NCBI GenBank assembly: GCA_902520645.1
Contig: CABYOP010000008.1
Location: forward strand, 1 to 37,468
From: an uncultured Pelagibacteraceae bacterium
GTDB lineage: Bacteria; Pseudomonadota; Alphaproteobacteria; Pelagibacterales; Pelagibacteraceae
Direction of reading: 5' to 3'
DNA length: 37,468 bases
A program made the translations under genes and the position numbers. The notes under the pieces are model-generated. The model saw only the letters and a program-made list of their open reading frames with translations, had not been told where the DNA came from and ran no database searches. This document shows, piece by piece, positions 32,597 to 37,468 of the stretch (the first letter of the stretch is position 1; each line of letters begins with the position of its first letter).

Positions 32597-33937
32597 ATGA
32601 ACTTCCTAAAAAAAACATTTTCACCAACAATTTTAGTTATATCGTTTTTGTTATTTTTTTATACATTTTATAAATCAGAAATTTTTTGGCTTGGAGGCAA
32701 AAGAAGTTATTATTTAACTTATTATTTTATATCATCATTATTAATTTTTTTTTCTATCCTTACATTTTTTATTAATCAAAAAATAAAGGAATATTTAATT
32801 ATTACAGTTATAAGTTTATTAGCAAGTTTATATCTATTTGAGGGATATTTAACTTTTAAAGAGAAACCTTCAAATAAGGAATTTTTATATTCAAAAGATT
32901 TAATTTTAAAAGAAAAACTTTTTGAAAAACGAACTGGAAAAAAATGGGATAAAAGAAGCAGATTTGAAATTTACAATGATTTAAAAAAAAAAAATAATAA
33001 GGTTGTAGTAAGTGTTGGTCCAGAAATTTATCTTAAAAATAATTTCTCAATTTTTTCTTTATCAGCTATTTCAAATTCTGAAACAATCTTGTGCAATGAA
33101 AATGGATACTATGCGATATATCAAAGCGATAGATATGGATTTAATAACCCAGATACAGAATGGGATAAAAATAAAATTGAGTATATTTTAGTTGGAGATT
33201 CTTTCACTCATGGCTATTGTGTAAATAGACCAGATGATATCAGTTCTGTTCTGAGAACTTTATCAGGTAAATCAACATTAAATTTAGGACGATTGGGAAA
33301 TGGACCATTAAATCAGTACGCTACATTAAGAGAATATTTAAATTCAAATGTAAGAAAAGTCTTATGGATTTATTATGAAGGTAATGACTTAAAAGATTTA
33401 GAAAATGAAATGAATAACCAAATTTTAATTAATTATTTAAATGATTTAACTTTTACTCAAAATCTTAAATTAAAACAAAATGATATTAATATTTTAACAA
33501 AAAACTTTATAAAAAGATATAAGGATAGAGATAGAAATATAGACAAAGAAAAATTAAAATTTAAATTATTTAAATTTATTAAAATTTTTAATACAAGAAA
33601 TTTAATCTTTCCACCACCACCCGTACCAACACCAAAACTAGAATTTAAAAAAATACTTCAATCCACAAAAGAACTAACAGAAAAAAATAATTCAAAATTG
33701 TATTTTGTATATTTGCCTGAATACCAACGTTATAAATCAAATTATAATAATAAAGATTATAATTTGGTTAAAAGTATTGTAAGTGAACTAAACATTCCTT
33801 TCATTGACATACATAAAAAAGTTTTCGAAAAAGAAAAAAATCCTTTAAAACTTTTTCCATTTGGACTTTATGGTCATTACAATGTTGAAGGTTACAAAAA
33901 AGTTGGTGAAACTATTTTTCAATATACCAAAGATTAG
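32597..33937 (+). CDS. Membrane-anchored SGNH/GDSL-type hydrolase or acyltransferase-like protein
   Basis: N-terminal TM segments; GDSFTHG (block I), LGNGPLNQY (block II), YEGNDL (block III), GHYNVEGYKKVGETI (block V-like). Confidence 0.75.
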   Translation: MNFLKKTFSPTILVISFLLFFYTFYKSEIFWLGGKRSYYLTYYFISSLLIFFSILTFFINQKIKEYLIITVISLLASLYLFEGYLTFKEKPSNKEFLYSKDLILKEKLFEKRTGKKWDKRSRFEIYNDLKKKNNKVVVSVGPEIYLKNNFSIFSLSAISNSETILCNENGYYAIYQSDRYGFNNPDTEWDKNKIEYILVGDSFTHGYCVNRPDDISSVLRTLSGKSTLNLGRLGNGPLNQYATLREYLNSNVRKVLWIYYEGNDLKDLENEMNNQILINYLNDLTFTQNLKLKQNDINILTKNFIKRYKDRDRNIDKEKLKFKLFKFIKIFNTRNLIFPPPPVPTPKLEFKKILQSTKELTEKNNSKLYFVYLPEYQRYKSNYNNKDYNLVKSIVSELNIPFIDIHKKVFEKEKNPLKLFPFGLYGHYNVEGYKKVGETIFQYTKD

Positions 33938-33965
33938 ATCTTACTGTTCGTTGGGAAAGGAAATT

Positions 33966-34227
33966 ATAAGGGGCGTTCTGTTGCCAGGTGCCCCAGACCC
34001 CGTTTGCTTAATTAACTAAGTTAATTAGGCAGCAAGTGCATAACTTTCGTTAGCAATTATAAATTAGCCCGTTACGGTGGAACAATCCCGAACGAAAGAA
34101 TAGCCTTTAGTCATCCGTCGAATCTAATTCACCCCCATAAGTTGTAATGGTGGAGGTGGTGGGTACTGCCCCCACGTCCGCAATGTTTATTACGAAATTC
34201 GTTTATCGTCATAGTTGGAAAACCAAC
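33966..34227 (-). ncRNA. ssrA: Circularly permuted two-piece tmRNA gene: acceptor piece about 34227-34148, intervening segment about 34147-34137, coding piece about 34136-33966
   Basis: Minus strand: T-arm and acceptor GCGGACGTGGGGGCAGTACCCACCACCTCCACCA (CCA at 34150-34148), then GGGGGTGAATTAGATTCGACGG (tmRNA 5' end from 34136). GGGGGTG pairs with CACCTCC (7 bp, one GU). Tag frame GCT AAC GAA AGT TAT GCA CTT GCT GCC TAA (ANESYALAA*) at 34054-34025, with its stop in a hairpin. Outer ends are approximate. Confidence 0.93.
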
Positions 34228-34269
34228 ATTATTAATATAAAAGGAATTACAACAGATTCAATAACAATC

Positions 34270-35217
34270 ATGAAACTTACCAAAGAGCAAGCAGAAGAAA
34301 TAAAAAATCAACAATCTCAAAGTAACCAAACTAAAAGAGTTACTGCACCGGAGCTTGAAACTATTCTTTATGATGCAATTCCTGCATTAGATCATGGTTT
34401 CGTTCGGGTAGTAGATTATATGGGGGATGATACTTCAATTGTTCAATCTGCCAGAGTTTCATATGGAAAAGGAACTAAGCAAGTTTCAACTGACAAAGGT
34501 CTAATTAAATATCTTATGAGACATTGGCATAGCACACCTTTTGAAATGTGTGAGATAAAATACCATATCAAGCTTCCAATATTCATTGCACGACAGTGGA
34601 TAAGACACAGAACTGCAAATGTTAATGAATATTCTGCAAGATATTCAATTTTAGATAAAGAGTTTTATTTACCGTCTTCAGAAAATTTAGCTGCGCAGTC
34701 TACTAGTAACAGACAAGGAAGAGGAGATGTCTTAGAAGGAAAACAAGCTAAGGAAGTATTGGAGCTTTTAAAAAGTGATGCCGAAAGAACATATGATAAC
34801 TATGAAACCATGCTGAATGAAAGATTTGATGGATCTACTATTGACGAAAATAAAAAAGGTTTAGCAAGAGAACTTGCAAGAATGAATTTAACTTTAAACA
34901 CATATACCCAATGGTATTGGAAAACTGATCTATTAAATTTGATGAATTTTTTAAGACTTAGAGCTGACAATCATGCACAGTACGAAATAAGAGTATATGC
35001 AGATATTATGTTAAACACACTTAAAAAATGGGTTCCAATTACTTATGAAGCATTTATGGATTACAGAGTAGGGGGCACTGAAGTTTCATCAAAAGGAAAG
35101 TCAATTATTCAAAAACTTATTAATGGCAAGGAAATTAATTTAGAAAGCTCAGGATTATCTAAAAGAGAATGGAATGAGTTGATGGAAGCTTTTAATCTAA
35201 AAGACAAATTAGTTTAA
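34270..35217 (+). CDS. thyX: Flavin-dependent thymidylate synthase
   Basis: [21 protein letters not shown] is the ThyX RHRxxSxNxxSxRY-type motif. Start placed at [12 protein letters not shown]; the 41 upstream residues in the track (from 34147) translate the antisense of ssrA. Confidence 0.95.
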   Translation: MKLTKEQAEEIKNQQSQSNQTKRVTAPELETILYDAIPALDHGFVRVVDYMGDDTSIVQSARVSYGKGTKQVSTDKGLIKYLMRHWHSTPFEMCEIKYHIKLPIFIARQWIRHRTANVNEYSARYSILDKEFYLPSSENLAAQSTSNRQGRGDVLEGKQAKEVLELLKSDAERTYDNYETMLNERFDGSTIDENKKGLARELARMNLTLNTYTQWYWKTDLLNLMNFLRLRADNHAQYEIRVYADIMLNTLKKWVPITYEAFMDYRVGGTEVSSKGKSIIQKLINGKEINLESSGLSKREWNELMEAFNLKDKLV

Positions 35218-35314
35218 TAACCAAAATTCTTCAGCCAAAAAATTAAATGGTATCATACCTTTGTAGTTTTATATGCTAATTTAAATTTAAGTTTTTAAAT
35301 TAAATTCAATAACT

Positions 35315-37117
35315 CTATTTTTCCGAAATCATAATTTTTTTTAATTCATCTCTACTTATGAATGGATATAAATCCTCTAATGGAGAAGTTGACATTTTGC
35401 CATTCTTATTAATCTGAGAAGTTAGTTTAGGATATAAATGTTTTTTAGGATCAATTTTAACTTCTATTATCTCTGCTGTGTCTGTTCTGAGTATTTGACT
35501 TAACTTACTATTTATTTCTATATTATTTGAAATACTATTATATTTTAATCCATAGGATTTCACTATTTTTTTAATATTTGGCATTTTTACTCCACTAGAG
35601 TCTGATGAACCTACATATCTGTTTTTAAAGTAAGTTTCCTGCGTAACTCTAATAGCGTGATATCCTTTATTCTGAAATATGAAAATTTTTACTTTTAAAT
35701 TATTTGATTTTATAGTTTGAAGCTCTTGGACATTAAGTTGGAATCCCCCATCTCCAATGATTGTTATTGATCTTTTATTATTCATTGACAATGAGGAACC
35801 AATAGTACTTGGTAATCCAAATCCCATTGAGGCCATACCTTTGGCAGTAAAAACTCTTTGACTTTCTTTTGCTTTAAAAGTTTGACCTGATACTGTAAAA
35901 CATGAACCTGAAGAACCTAAAGGTACTAACTCATTTTTTTTTAATTTATCAGACAATTTATCAACAAAATAATATGGATTAACAAAATTATTATGTTTTA
36001 TTTGATCTAATTGGGGAGCTACTTGAAATTTTTTTTTTAAATTTTCACAATATGCTTTCCACTTTAAAATATTTTTTTTAAATTTTTTATTTTTTAGTCT
36101 TTTACTCAAATTATTAATAAATTTTTTTGCATCACTTTTAATAAACTTATCTATTTTAAGATTAGGCTTTTTAGACTCATTTTGATCTATATCCACCATA
36201 TGTAAAATTGCATTTCTAGCAAAAGCCCTGACATTATATCCTGTATGTTGGACACCAAGACGAGCTCCAATTGACAATATATAATCAGCGTTTTGTATTA
36301 TAAAATTAGCATATCTAGGACCATATGAGTTAGCTCGTCCAAAATAATATTTATTTTTTTCTGGTATTATGTCTATTGAGTTCCAAGTTGTCTGACATGG
36401 TAATTTAAAATCTTTAATAAACTTTCTTGCGATCGTTTTTGCACCAGATAAATAAACTCCATGACCAAATATTATCAAAGGCCTTTTTGACTTATTCAAA
36501 TTCTTAATTACATCGCCAATCGATTGTTCATTTGGTGGTGGGTTTATTTTTTTTATTTTTTTATTTTTGAAGAAAAAACTATTATTTTTTTTTAATTCAA
36601 TTTGCGCGTTTTGTATATCTAAAGGAATATCCACCCAAACAGGTCCTGGCCTACCACTCTTTGCTAAATAACAGGCTTTTTCTATTTCGTATTGAACTTT
36701 ATTTTTATCACTTAAATTTACTGCATATTTAGTAGTAGATTTCACTGAACTAATAATATCAAATTCTTGAAAGCCCAACTGTCTAATATTCATTTTTTTT
36801 TTTGAAAACAATGTAGATACTTGACCTGAAATAACAATCATTGGAACACTATCCATGTAAGCAGCTGTAACACCTGTTATAGCATTTGTTGCCCCAGGTC
36901 CTGATGTAACTAAACAAACACCTATAGAATTTATTGTTCTGCCATATGCGTTGGCAGCAATTGAAGCGGCCTGCTCATGATGCATTGGAATTAGTTTAAA
37001 CTTACTTTTACCAGCAGAGTCCAATAAGTGCATCATTCCACCTCCTGATAGTAAAAAAATATGCTTTGATCCTGTTGTCTTATATAAATAATTCCAAATA
37101 TAATCTGATACTTTCAT
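35315..37117 (-). CDS. Thiamine pyrophosphate-dependent enzyme, acetolactate synthase-like
   Basis: HHEQAASIAANAYGRTINSIGVCLVTSGPGATNAITGVTAAYMDSVPMIVISGQV; TPP-binding GDGGFQLNVQELQTIKSNNLKVKIFIFQNKGY. Confidence 0.88.
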   Translation of the reverse strand: MKVSDYIWNYLYKTTGSKHIFLLSGGGMMHLLDSAGKSKFKLIPMHHEQAASIAANAYGRTINSIGVCLVTSGPGATNAITGVTAAYMDSVPMIVISGQVSTLFSKKKMNIRQLGFQEFDIISSVKSTTKYAVNLSDKNKVQYEIEKACYLAKSGRPGPVWVDIPLDIQNAQIELKKNNSFFFKNKKIKKINPPPNEQSIGDVIKNLNKSKRPLIIFGHGVYLSGAKTIARKFIKDFKLPCQTTWNSIDIIPEKNKYYFGRANSYGPRYANFIIQNADYILSIGARLGVQHTGYNVRAFARNAILHMVDIDQNESKKPNLKIDKFIKSDAKKFINNLSKRLKNKKFKKNILKWKAYCENLKKKFQVAPQLDQIKHNNFVNPYYFVDKLSDKLKKNELVPLGSSGSCFTVSGQTFKAKESQRVFTAKGMASMGFGLPSTIGSSLSMNNKRSITIIGDGGFQLNVQELQTIKSNNLKVKIFIFQNKGYHAIRVTQETYFKNRYVGSSDSSGVKMPNIKKIVKSYGLKYNSISNNIEINSKLSQILRTDTAEIIEVKIDPKKHLYPKLTSQINKNGKMSTSPLEDLYPFISRDELKKIMISEK

Positions 37118-37274
37118 AATTTTATTTTATCAATGATGTTTAATATACATTATAACTTAATAAACAATAAGTTGTTTAAAATTTCAAATCGATAATAATA
37201 TTACTTACTGAATAAAACTATATGTTTTTCAAAACAAAAATTTATCTTCCAAAAATATTTCAAGTATATATTTA

Positions 37275-37468
37275 TTATACAGAGTAAATTTTCTTAATTT
37301 TTTCTGCAAAATTTAGATATATTTTTGAAATTTGATGAGATGGATTAGCTTCCACAATCGGCTTACCTTCATCGCTACAATTACCAACCTCAGGAAAAAT
37401 TGGTATTTCTCCTAAAAACTCTTTTTGAAATTCTTCAGCAGTTTTTTTAACTCCACCTTCACCAAAAA
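37275..37468 (-). CDS. C-terminal part of Mrp/ApbC/NBP35-family Fe-S carrier ATPase (partial at window edge)
   Basis: Reverse complement translates FGEGGVKKTAEEFQKEFLGEIPIFPEVGNCSDEGKPIVEANPSHQISKIYLNFAEKIKKIYSV*; IFGEGG...F.GEIP is the Mrp C-terminal pattern. Confidence 0.85.
   Translation of the reverse strand, partial: FGEGGVKKTAEEFQKEFLGEIPIFPEVGNCSDEGKPIVEANPSHQISKIYLNFAEKIKKIYSV

Noticed and set aside
33970-34003. GC-rich patch (GGGGCGTTCTG...GCCCCAGACCCCG) considered as a terminator or G-quadruplex
   Set aside because: Explained by structured RNA at the 3' end of the ssrA coding piece; no adjacent T-run on the relevant strand supports a classic terminator.
34009-34027. Perfect AT-rich inverted repeat considered as an operator or integration (att) site
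   Set aside because: It coincides exactly with the stop-codon-bearing helix expected in the tmRNA coding piece, so it is explained by ssrA.
1-37468. CRISPR array, IS element, prophage, toxin-antitoxin or classic defence system
   Set aside because: No regularly spaced repeats, transposase/integrase motifs or recognisable defence-gene cluster were seen on either strand.

Overview
This is an AT-rich, gene-dense alphaproteobacterial chromosome window. Gene content and order look like SAR11/Pelagibacterales. Most of it is a conserved housekeeping backbone: tolQ-tolR-tolA-tolB-pal-cpoB, tilS, ftsH, folP-glmM-thiD-purA, rpoH, rluD-type pseudouridine synthase, tRNA-Arg(TCG), ABC-2 exporter pair, Sua5, xseB-ispA-dxs, aroC, pdxH, polyprenyl diphosphate synthase, S49 peptidase, glyQ-glyS, ppdK, thyX, a TPP-dependent enzyme and the C-terminus of an Mrp/ApbC ATPase. 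The most notable unlisted feature is a circularly permuted, two-piece tmRNA gene (ssrA) on the minus strand at about 33966-34227. Its tag reads ANESYALAA, and it underlies a spurious N-terminal extension of the thyX ORF. The second is a 28-codon C-terminal relic of a divergent ppdK at 32267-32353, separated from the intact ppdK by a minus-strand methyltransferase gene. This marks a small recombinational accessory insert (about 31.27-33.94 kb). No CRISPR array, rRNA operon, IS element or prophage was recognised.
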